A stretch of DNA of 5,803 nt from Pseudomonadota bacterium (GTDB lineage: Bacteria; Pseudomonadota; Gammaproteobacteria; Xanthomonadales; Xanthomonadaceae). Position numbers and translations under genes: made by a program. The notes below the pieces were generated by a model that was given only the letters and a program-made list of their open reading frames with translations, searched no databases and was not told the origin of the DNA. The stretch is from positions 1 through 5,803 of the forward strand of contig JAEWOJ010000155.1 in the NCBI GenBank assembly GCA_023399815.1. Reading direction: 5' to 3'. Of the stretch, positions 1 to 5,074 are shown in pieces (position 1 is the first letter of the stretch; every line of letters begins with the position of its first letter).

Positions 1-1129
1 CCTGCGTCCGGAGCAGGATCGGGAAACCCGCCGCGCGCTCGTCCAGCGTCTCGATATTGGCCGAGCCGGCCATGAAACCGTCGCGCAGCATCAGCAGGCT
101 GTAGATCGCCTCGTGCACGCTGGCCGCGCCCAGCGAATGACCCGACAACGCCTTGGTCGAGGACAGCGGCGGCAGCTTGTCGCCGAATACCTCGCGTACC
201 GCACCCAGTTCGGTGATGTCGCCCAGGGGCGTCGAGGTGCCGTGGGTGTTGAGGTAGTCGACCGGGCGATCGATACCGGCCAGCGCCATGTTCATGCAGC
301 GCACCGCGCCCTCGCCGGACGGCGCGACCATGTCGGCGCCGTCGGAAGTCACGCCGTAGCCGATCAGCTCGGCGTGGATGCGCGCGCCACGCGCGACGGC
401 ATGGTCGTAATCCTCCAGCACCAGCATGCCGGCGCCGCCTGCGATGACGAAGCCGTCGCGGTTGGCGTCATACGGGCGCGACGCATGGGCCGGAGTGTCG
501 TTGAAGCCGGTGGACAGCGCGCCCATGGCGTCGAACATCACGCTCATCGTCCAGTGCAGGTCCTCGCCGCCGCCGGCGAACACGATGTCCTGCGCGCCGT
601 GGCGGATCAGGTCCGCCGCCGCGCCGATGCAGTGCGCCGAGGTGGCGCAGGCGGCGGACAGCGAGTAGCTCACGCCCTTGATGCTGAAGGCGGTGGCCAG
701 GTTGGCCGACACCGTCGAGCACATCGTGCGCGGCACCATGTACGGGCCGACCTTGCGCACGCCACGGTTGCGCAGCAGATCGGCCGCTTCCACCTGCCAC
801 TGGCTGGAACCGCCGCCGGAACCGGCGATCAGGCCGGTGCGCACGTTGCTGACCTGCGCCTCGTCCAGGCCTGCATCGGCGATGGCATCGCGCAGGGCGA
901 TGTAGCTGTAGGCCGCCGCATCGCTCATGAAGCGCTTGAGCTTGCGGTCGATCTGCGCGTCCAGGTCGATGTCGACGCGGCCGCCGACCTGGCTGCGCAG
1001 GCCGGCTTCGGCATGGTCGGGCAGGGCGACGATGCCGGAACGGCCTTCGCGCAGGGCGCTGGAAACGGTGTCCAGATCGTTGCCTAGGCAGGAGTTGATC
1101 CCCATGCCGGTGATGACGACACGACGCAT
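1..1129 (-). CDS. fabB: Beta-ketoacyl-ACP synthase I (FabB), 3' end cut by window edge
   Basis: FabB condenses malonyl-ACP with acyl-ACP in the cytoplasm and elongates the cis-3-decenoyl-ACP made by FabA, committing chains to unsaturated fatty acids. The frame opens at the ATG at 1127-1129 and stays open for 376 codons to the left edge. The E. coli enzyme is 406 residues, so roughly 30 C-terminal residues are missing. A thiolase-fold start (RRVVITGMG) is followed by the nucleophile Cys161 in SAACATSAHCIG, His296 in NTHGTSTPLGD, and Lys326 and His331 in STKALSGHSLGA. Each lies exactly two positions before its E. coli counterpart (163, 298, 328, 333), so the catalytic set is complete. The one-base overlap with upstream fabA and the pairing itself favour FabB over FabF. 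No disruption is seen in the visible part. Confidence 0.96.
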   Translation of the reverse strand, partial: MRRVVITGMGINSCLGNDLDTVSSALREGRSGIVALPDHAEAGLRSQVGGRVDIDLDAQIDRKLKRFMSDAAAYSYIALRDAIADAGLDEAQVSNVRTGLIAGSGGGSSQWQVEAADLLRNRGVRKVGPYMVPRTMCSTVSANLATAFSIKGVSYSLSAACATSAHCIGAAADLIRHGAQDIVFAGGGEDLHWTMSVMFDAMGALSTGFNDTPAHASRPYDANRDGFVIAGGAGMLVLEDYDHAVARGARIHAELIGYGVTSDGADMVAPSGEGAVRCMNMALAGIDRPVDYLNTHGTSTPLGDITELGAVREVFGDKLPPLSSTKALSGHSLGAASVHEAIYSLLMLRDGFMAGSANIETLDERAAGFPILLRTQ

Positions 1130-1140
1130 CAGAAGCTCTC
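1127..1140 (-). promoter_or_regulatory. fabA-fabB TGATG junction with ribosome binding site inside fabA
   Basis: The fabA stop (TGA, 1131-1129) and fabB start (ATG, 1129-1127) share one base. A purine-rich GAGAG at 1140-1136, six bases upstream of the ATG, lies within the last codons of fabA and is the likely fabB ribosome binding site. This is the classic geometry of stop-start reinitiation, so the two enzymes are probably made in a coupled ratio. The overlap is seen directly; the coupling is inferred. Confidence 0.7.
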
Positions 1141-1644
1141 GGTGGAGGTGAACAGGCCCACGCGCAGGTCCTTGGCGGTGTAGATCTCGCGACCGTCCAC
1201 CAGCATGCGGGCGTCGGCCTGGGCCATCACCAGCTTGCGGTTGATCACGCGCGAGATGTCGATTTCGTACTGCACCAGGGTGGCGCTGGGCAGCACCTGG
1301 CCGGTGAACTTGACCTCGCCGCACCCGAGCGCGCGGCCGCGACCTTCCGCGCCCAGCCAGGTCAGGAAGAAGCCGGTGAGCTGCCACATGGCGTCCAGGC
1401 CCAGGCAGCCGGGCATCACCGGGTCGCCGATGAAGTGGCAGCCGAAGAACCACAGGTCCGGGCGGATATCCAGCTCGGCGCGTACCAGGCCCTTGCCGTG
1501 CGGGCCGCCGTCGTCGCGGATGTCGGTGATGCGGTCGAACATCAGCATCGGGTCGTTGGGAAGGCGGCCCTTGTTGGGCCCGAACAGCTCGCCGCGGGCA
1601 CTGGCCAGCAGCTGTTCGCGCGAGAACGCATTGAGACGGTTCAT
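1129..1644 (-). CDS. fabA: 3-hydroxydecanoyl-ACP dehydratase/isomerase (FabA)
   Basis: FabA dehydrates 3-hydroxydecanoyl-ACP and isomerises trans-2- to cis-3-decenoyl-ACP. This is the branch point of anaerobic unsaturated fatty acid synthesis; FabB uses the product. I chose the ATG at 1642-1644, which gives 171 residues, close to the 172 of E. coli. An in-frame GTG at 1663-1665 would add seven residues (LRITAS before the Met) with no counterpart in the family. The hot-dog fold core is very well conserved: SARGELFG at 15-22, DLWFFGCHFIGDPVMPGCLG at 63-82 with catalytic His70, then catalytic Asp84 in LDAMWQ, and GEVKFTGQVLP further on. No strong Shine-Dalgarno sequence precedes either start; a GGA lies about 13 bases upstream of the ATG. 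The stop TGA overlaps fabB by one base. It is divergent from dinB. Confidence 0.97.
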   Translation of the reverse strand: MNRLNAFSREQLLASARGELFGPNKGRLPNDPMLMFDRITDIRDDGGPHGKGLVRAELDIRPDLWFFGCHFIGDPVMPGCLGLDAMWQLTGFFLTWLGAEGRGRALGCGEVKFTGQVLPSATLVQYEIDISRVINRKLVMAQADARMLVDGREIYTAKDLRVGLFTSTESF

Positions 1645-1848
1645 CGAAGCGGTAATCCGAAGCACGAAAAACGTGGGTTAACGGCCGAGCATGCATGATG
1701 CGCATGCGTTCAATCAACAGTTTTAACCGTACGCATCCGTAGTGTTTCCTGGAAAAGCCGGCATGTTCGCCGCAGATCGTACCGGTGCGTATGGAGCGCC
1801 GGGCTATCATGGCGGTCCTTCCGTTCCGCGGTCGTGTTCTTTCCGTCA
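1645..1848. promoter_or_regulatory. Divergent fabA/dinB intergenic region with candidate promoters
   Basis: These 204 bases must hold the fabA promoter (leftward) and probably the dinB promoter (rightward). For fabA, the minus strand reads TTGATT at 1717-1712 as a possible -35, beside the AT-rich tract around 1718-1727, but no good -10 follows at 16-18 bases. For dinB, TATCAT at 1805-1810 is a plausible -10 about 39 bases before the ATG, with no recognisable -35. Two copies of the self-palindromic GCATGC (1689-1694 and 1702-1707) sit 13 bases apart and could belong to an operator. A small CACG-AAAAA-CGTG hairpin (1663-1675) would fall in the fabA leader. I see no LexA-type box and no FadR-like palindrome. 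Assignments are by eye and weak. Confidence 0.35.
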
Positions 1849-2928
1849 ATGCGCAAGATCATCCACATCGACATGGACGCGTTCTATGCGTCGGTCGAAC
1901 AGCGGGACGATCCGGCGTTGCGCGGAAAGCCGGTGGTGGTGGCGTGGCGGGGGACGCGCTCGGTGGTGTGCGCGGCCTCCTACGAGGCGCGCACCTTCGG
2001 CGTGCGCTCGGCGATGCCGGCGGTGCGCGCCGAGCGCCTGTGCCCGGACGCGGTGTTCGTGCCGCCGGATTTCGCCCGCTACAAGGCGGTGTCGCGGCAG
2101 ATCCGCGAGATCTTCCTGCAGCACACGCCGCTGGTGGAGCCACTGTCGCTGGACGAAGCCTATCTGGACGTGACCGATTCGCCGACCTGCGACGGCATCG
2201 CCACCGAGATCGCGCGCACCATCCGCGCGCAGATCCGCGAGACGACATCATTGACCGCCTCGGCCGGGATCGCGCCGAACAAGTTCCTGGCCAAGATCGC
2301 TTCGGACTGGCGCAAGCCCGACGGCCAGTTCGTGGTGCCGCCCGCGCGCGTGGAGCAGTTCCTGACGCCGCTGCCGGTGAGCCGCGTGCCGGGCGTGGGC
2401 AAGGTGATGGAGGGCCGCCTGGCGGCGCTGGGCATCGCCACCGTCGGCGACCTGCGCGGCCTGCCGCTGGAGCAACTGGAAGCCTTGTTCGGGACGTTCG
2501 GGCAACGCCTGTACCGGCGTGCGCGCGGCATCGACGAACGCCCGGTGGAGCCGGACCAGCCGGTGCAGTCGATCTCCTCCGAGGACACCTTCAGCGAGGA
2601 CCTGCGACTGGGCGAGTTCGACGAGATGATCGCGCAGCTGGCCGGGAAGACCTGGCGCGCGAGCGGGCGCACCGAGCGCGTCGGCCATACCGTGGTGCTC
2701 AAGCTCAAGACCGCGCAGTTCCGCATCCTCACCCGCAGCTTCACGCCCGACGCGCCGCCGACCTCGATGGAGGAGCTGCGCGACATCGCGCTGGCGCTGT
2801 GCCAGCGCGTACAGCTGCCGCCGGAAACGCGCTACCGGCTGGTGGGCGTGGGCCTGTCCGGTTTCCGCGACCGCGAGGATTCGGTGGTGCAGGGGGATTT
2901 GTTCCGCGAGCCGTTGGTGGGTTCGTAG
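1849..2928 (+). CDS. dinB: DNA polymerase IV, Y-family translesion polymerase (DinB)
   Basis: DinB copies DNA past minor-groove and other lesions at low fidelity, without proofreading, after recruitment by the sliding clamp. The ATG at 1849 gives 359 residues beginning MRKIIHIDMDAFYASVE, matching the family start; E. coli has 351. A GTG at 1834 would add five residues and neither start has a clear Shine-Dalgarno sequence. The palm carries Asp8 and the pair Asp102-Glu103 in LSLDEAYLDVT, the metal-binding triad. Tyr13 is in the steric-gate position. TASAGIAPNKFLAKIASD and RVPGVGKVMEGRLAALG (thumb helix-hairpin-helix) follow, then the little-finger domain. QGDLF at 348-352 fits the clamp-binding motif near the C-terminus. 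The gene appears monocistronic and is followed immediately by repeats; its stop codon sits in a GTAGGGGG run. Confidence 0.96.
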   Translation: MRKIIHIDMDAFYASVEQRDDPALRGKPVVVAWRGTRSVVCAASYEARTFGVRSAMPAVRAERLCPDAVFVPPDFARYKAVSRQIREIFLQHTPLVEPLSLDEAYLDVTDSPTCDGIATEIARTIRAQIRETTSLTASAGIAPNKFLAKIASDWRKPDGQFVVPPARVEQFLTPLPVSRVPGVGKVMEGRLAALGIATVGDLRGLPLEQLEALFGTFGQRLYRRARGIDERPVEPDQPVQSISSEDTFSEDLRLGEFDEMIAQLAGKTWRASGRTERVGHTVVLKLKTAQFRILTRSFTPDAPPTSMEELRDIALALCQRVQLPPETRYRLVGVGLSGFRDREDSVVQGDLFREPLVGS

Positions 2929-2958
2929 GGGGCGTGGCGATACGAGGGGGCGTAGGGG

Positions 2959-3010
2959 GGCTGTAGGAACGATGTAGAAGCGATGTAGAAGCGATGTAGG
3001 AGCGATGGGG
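2959..3010 (+). repeat. Left 11-bp tandem repeat array (CGATGTAGRAG unit)
   Basis: Three full head-to-tail copies of an 11-bp unit lie at 2970-2980, 2981-2991 and 2992-3002. The first two are identical (CGATGTAGAAG) and the third differs at one base (CGATGTAGGAG). A degenerate copy precedes them (2959-2969, 8 of 11 matching) and a partial CGATGGGG follows (3003-3010). The third copy merges into the left REP palindrome. Because 11 is not a multiple of 3, the array cycles through all frames, which explains the repetitive minus-strand reading frames across it. No coding role is supported. Confidence 0.9.
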
Positions 3011-3090
3011 CTTTCCCCTTGGACCCGCAAAGGAAGGCGCGGGCTGGAGGATCGCATGCAAGCCCCATCGCGACTGGCGTCGCTCCTACA
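2995..3090. repeat. Inverted pair of GTAG-headed REP sequences (REPIN-like)
   Basis: The left element reads TGTAGGAGCGATGGGGCTT (2995-3013) on the plus strand. The right element reads GTAGGA, then GCGACGCCAGTC, then GCGATGGGGCTT on the minus strand (3089-3060). The right copy has the classic REP hairpin: GCGAC and GTCGC stems around a GCCA loop (3070-3083). The left copy is identical except that this 12-base hairpin block is absent. The arms enclose about 46 bases with smaller inverted repeats, GGGG-CTTT-CCCC (3007-3018) and CCCGC/GCGGG (3024-3028, 3039-3043). GTAG-headed REPs in this bacterial group are known to be mobilised by REP-associated tyrosine transposases (RAYT); none is encoded in this window. 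Such elements often form stable 3' RNA hairpins, so it may also protect or end the dinB transcript. Confidence 0.85.
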
Positions 3091-3166
3091 TTGCCCTGCA
3101 TCGCCCCTGCACCGTTCCTGTGTCGTTCCCACACCGCTCCGACGACGCTTCCGCAAGGAATCTACA
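3080..3166 (-). repeat. Right 11-bp degenerate tandem array, inverted relative to the left one
   Basis: On the plus strand, consecutive units with the pattern YCGYYCCYRCA run at 3080-3090, 3091-3100 (one base short), 3101-3111, 3112-3122, 3123-3133, 3134-3144 and 3145-3155. A last weak unit ends in CTACA at 3166. Read on the minus strand they are variants of TGTAGGAGCGA, the same family as the left array. They are more diverged than the left copies. The first unit is also the head of the right REP, and the last runs into the probable -10 of the next gene. Confidence 0.75.
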
Positions 3167-3168
3167 AT
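3163..3168 (+). promoter_or_regulatory. Probable -10 element of the gph-like gene
   Basis: TACAAT matches the sigma-70 -10 consensus at five of six positions. It would place transcription start near 3175, leaving a leader of roughly 23 bases before the GTG start. No good -35 hexamer is found 16-18 bases upstream, because that stretch is part of the degenerate 11-bp repeats, so the promoter may be weak or need an activator. It is the best-looking -10 in the gap. Confidence 0.45.
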
Positions 3169-3186
3169 CGGCGGCTTTCCTGCAAT

Positions 3187-3190
3187 GGAG
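3187..3190 (+). promoter_or_regulatory. Ribosome binding site that decides the gph GTG start
   Basis: GGAG ends seven bases before the GTG at 3198-3200. This supports starting there rather than at an in-frame start at 3120, which would add 26 residues translated from repeat DNA and push the phosphatase motif away from the N-terminus. Confidence 0.75.
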
Positions 3191-3197
3191 TGGGTGC

Positions 3198-3893
3198 GTG
3201 GAGATTGCGGCGCTGGTATTCGATCTGGACGGCACGCTGGTGGACAGCGCCGACGACATCGCCGAGGCGGTCAACCTCACGCTGGACGACCTGTCGCTGC
3301 CGCGCGTGTCCGATGCGACGGTGCGCAGCTGGATCGGCGAAGGCGTGCGCCGGCTGGTGGCCACGGCGCTGGCGCATGCCGGCAGCGAGCGCACGCTGGA
3401 CGAGGTGATGCCCGGCTTCATGCGCCATTACCACGACTGCCTGCTGCGCAGCCCGCGCCTGTACGCCGGCGTGGCCGAGGCGCTGCGGGAGCTGCATGCG
3501 CGCGGCCTGCCGATGGCGGTCTGCACCAACAAGCCGTCGGCGCTGGTGCCGCCGTTGCTCGAATACCTGGGCATCGCCGGGTACGTCGCGCACATCGTCG
3601 GCGGCGACACGCTGCCGCAGCGCAAGCCGGCTCCCGAGCCGCTGCTGCATGCGGCACAGCTGCTGGGAGCGCCGCCGGCGCACTGCCTGATGGTCGGAGA
3701 TTCGGCCACCGACCTGGGCGCGGCGAACGCGGCCGGCATGCCCATCGTGCTGGTGCGCTATGGCTATCCGCGCGATCTCGACCTGGAATCGGCCGGCGCG
3801 CTGGCGGTGATCGACGACCTGCGACAACTGGTCGCCTGGGTCTGGGCGCCGGGCCCTCCTCCGCTGGATGATGGCGATTCCCGTTTGATGTAA
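3198..3893 (+). CDS. gph: HAD-family phosphatase, phosphoglycolate phosphatase type (Gph)
   Basis: This is a cytoplasmic Mg-dependent phosphatase. Gph hydrolyses 2-phosphoglycolate, a product of repair of oxidised 3' DNA ends, to glycolate. From the GTG start it is 231 residues; E. coli Gph is 252. All four HAD motifs are present: DLDGT with nucleophile Asp9 and Asp11; Thr110 in CTNKP; Lys143 in QRKPAPEP; and VGDSATD with Asp168 and Asp172. A helical cap fits residues 15-90 (type C1). The C-terminus (about 216-231) is a proline- and aspartate-rich tail of no recognised role. It follows the REP region, so it probably has its own promoter, and it lies 103 bases before the esterase gene in the same direction. 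Substrate is not certain: related HAD enzymes such as MurNAc-6-phosphate phosphatase (MupP) look similar, though that gene usually sits beside ubiG, which is absent here. Confidence 0.85.
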   Translation: MEIAALVFDLDGTLVDSADDIAEAVNLTLDDLSLPRVSDATVRSWIGEGVRRLVATALAHAGSERTLDEVMPGFMRHYHDCLLRSPRLYAGVAEALRELHARGLPMAVCTNKPSALVPPLLEYLGIAGYVAHIVGGDTLPQRKPAPEPLLHAAQLLGAPPAHCLMVGDSATDLGAANAAGMPIVLVRYGYPRDLDLESAGALAVIDDLRQLVAWVWAPGPPPLDDGDSRLM

Positions 3894-3983
3894 GGTGCGA
3901 TGCCTTGCGCTGGGGCGTGCGCCATGCCGCGCCACCGCCGCGAACGCCTTACCTCGAGCCGCCGCCAGAGGCCTTCCCCTGTC

Positions 3984-3989
3984 GAGAGG
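3984..3989 (+). promoter_or_regulatory. Ribosome binding site of the esterase gene
   Basis: GAGAGG ends seven bases before the ATG at 3997-3999. It selects this start over an upstream in-frame GTG at 3895, and the chosen start also puts a normal signal peptide at the N-terminus. The 103 bases between gph and this gene show no convincing promoter or terminator, so read-through from gph is possible. Confidence 0.75.
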
Positions 3990-3996
3990 TTCGTCC

Positions 3997-4977
3997 ATGT
4001 CCCGTGATTCCCGATCGCGGCGGCTCCATCGCCGTCCGCCTGCCGCCGTGCTGCTGGCTCTGCTGGTTCTCGCCATGGCCCTGGTGGCCATGCCGGCGGG
4101 GGCGCAGCCCGATCCTGACGCCCGCGTCGGCCTGACCGTGGCCGATGCGCAACTGCGTGGTTACCGCTTCGAACGGCTGTCCATTGCCTCGCCCGATGGG
4201 CAGCGCCGCTACCGCGTGCACCTGGCGGTACCGACCCGCGCCGCGCCGGCGCAGGGCTTCCCGGTGGCCTGCATGCTCGACGGCAATGCGGTGCTCATGG
4301 CGCTGGACGCGCCGCTGCTGGAGCAACTCGCGGCCAGCGCGCGTCCGCCGGTGCTGGTCCTGGTCGCCCACGACAACGACCTGCGCATCGATGGTCCCGC
4401 GCGCACGCTGGACTACACGCCGCGGCGCGGCGACAGCGAGGGCGAGGAATTCGACGTGCTCGACAATGGTCGCCGCAGCGGTGGCGCGGATGCCTTCCTC
4501 GCGCTGATCGTCGAGCGGATCATGCCGGCGGTGCGCCAGCGCATCGCGATCGACGACGGCAGGCGGATGCTGTGGGGCCACTCCTACGGCGGCCTGTTCG
4601 CGCTGCATGCGCTCGCCACGCGCACGCAGGCCTTCACCGATTACGTCGCGGTCGATCCGTCGCTGTGGTGGGGCGAGGGCTTCGTCGCCGATGAACTCGG
4701 GCGTGCCGCAGGTTCGCCTTCTTCCACGCCGGTACGGCTGTGGTTGATGCAGGGAGCGCCGCTGGAATCCGGGCGCGACGGGAAGGCCGCCGGGCCGGGC
4801 GGTCGCGGCGCGGGCAATGCCGAGGCCGGCAAGCGCCTGGAGGCGGTGCTCGCGGACATGCCCGGCGTGGAGGTGCGGCGCGTGGTCCTGCCCGGCCTGA
4901 ACCATGGGCAGACCTTGGGAGCCGCCATCGCTCCCGCGCTGCAGGCGCTGGCGGCCGGCGCCGACGCTTCGCCGTAA
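3997..4977 (+). CDS. Secreted alpha/beta-hydrolase, IroE-like putative esterase
   Basis: This is a 326-residue serine hydrolase of the putative esterase family (PF00756/COG2819) that includes IroE, which cuts siderophore trilactones in the periplasm, and related S-formylglutathione hydrolase and Fes-type folds. A signal peptide is clear: basic RSRRLHRR (6-13), a hydrophobic stretch at 16-32, and a cleavage site after AGA (34-36). The product is thus periplasmic or secreted. RYRVHLAVP and ACMLDGNAVL (91-100) resemble the IroE N-terminal half. The nucleophile is Ser196 in WGHSYGG and the probable catalytic His303 is in LPGLNHG; IroE is known to work with a Ser-His dyad. Residues 259-279 are rich in Gly and Ala and look like a flexible loop. 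Substrate is unknown: a siderophore or another ester is possible, but no siderophore genes are visible. It converges on btuB. Confidence 0.85.
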   Translation: MSRDSRSRRLHRRPPAAVLLALLVLAMALVAMPAGAQPDPDARVGLTVADAQLRGYRFERLSIASPDGQRRYRVHLAVPTRAAPAQGFPVACMLDGNAVLMALDAPLLEQLAASARPPVLVLVAHDNDLRIDGPARTLDYTPRRGDSEGEEFDVLDNGRRSGGADAFLALIVERIMPAVRQRIAIDDGRRMLWGHSYGGLFALHALATRTQAFTDYVAVDPSLWWGEGFVADELGRAAGSPSSTPVRLWLMQGAPLESGRDGKAAGPGGRGAGNAEAGKRLEAVLADMPGVEVRRVVLPGLNHGQTLGAAIAPALQALAAGADASP

Positions 4978-5022
4978 GGCGGAAGGAAGCCCACGGGGAG
5001 TCCACCGCGCACCCCACAAGGC

Positions 5023-5050
5023 AACGCCCCGGCATGAAGGCCGGGGCGTT
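5023..5050. terminator. Perfect 11-bp hairpin shared by convergent esterase and btuB genes
   Basis: AACGCCCCGGC (5023-5033), a six-base loop ATGAAG (5034-5039), and its exact complement GCCGGGGCGTT (5040-5050). It lies 45 bases after the esterase stop and 24 bases beyond the btuB stop, so it can serve both directions. No long T-run follows on either strand (only the TT of the stem end), so it is a GC-rich, poly-U-poor terminator or an RNA-stabilising hairpin. Confidence 0.8.
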
Positions 5051-5074
5051 GGGGAATCGCCGGTCCGGGTCGAC

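Noticed and set aside
113..1087. Long plus-strand open frame (324 codons) across the fabB region
   Set aside because: It is antisense to fabB, whose catalytic motifs are intact. The translation is Arg/Ala/Gly/His-rich with no recognisable domain, typical of a GC-rich shadow frame.
1785..2966. Plus-strand open frame of 393 codons overlapping dinB
   Set aside because: It is longer than dinB but out of frame with it, with low-complexity Arg/Gly/Ala composition. The other frame encodes a full Y-family polymerase.
2248..3156. Minus-strand open frames over the dinB 3' end and the repeats, with recurring peptides such as LLHRFYI
   Set aside because: The peptide repetition comes from the 11-bp DNA repeats cycling through three frames. 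The rest is antisense to dinB, and there is no ribosome binding site or known domain.
2959..3166. CRISPR array
   Set aside because: The short direct repeats are contiguous with no unique spacers, and the unit is only 11 bases. There are no cas genes.
3998..4035. Possible Tat signal (SRRLHRR) in the esterase
   Set aside because: It has twin arginines but His where the motif expects Phe or Leu, and a strongly hydrophobic core more typical of Sec. A Sec signal is the simpler reading.
3162..4091. Minus-strand open frame of 309 codons opposite gph
   Set aside because: Antisense shadow of a gene with all four HAD motifs; the composition is Arg/Gln/His-rich.
3949..5019. Minus-strand open frame of 356 codons opposite the esterase
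   Set aside because: Antisense shadow; the plus-strand frame has a signal peptide, ribosome binding site and GHSYGG nucleophile motif.
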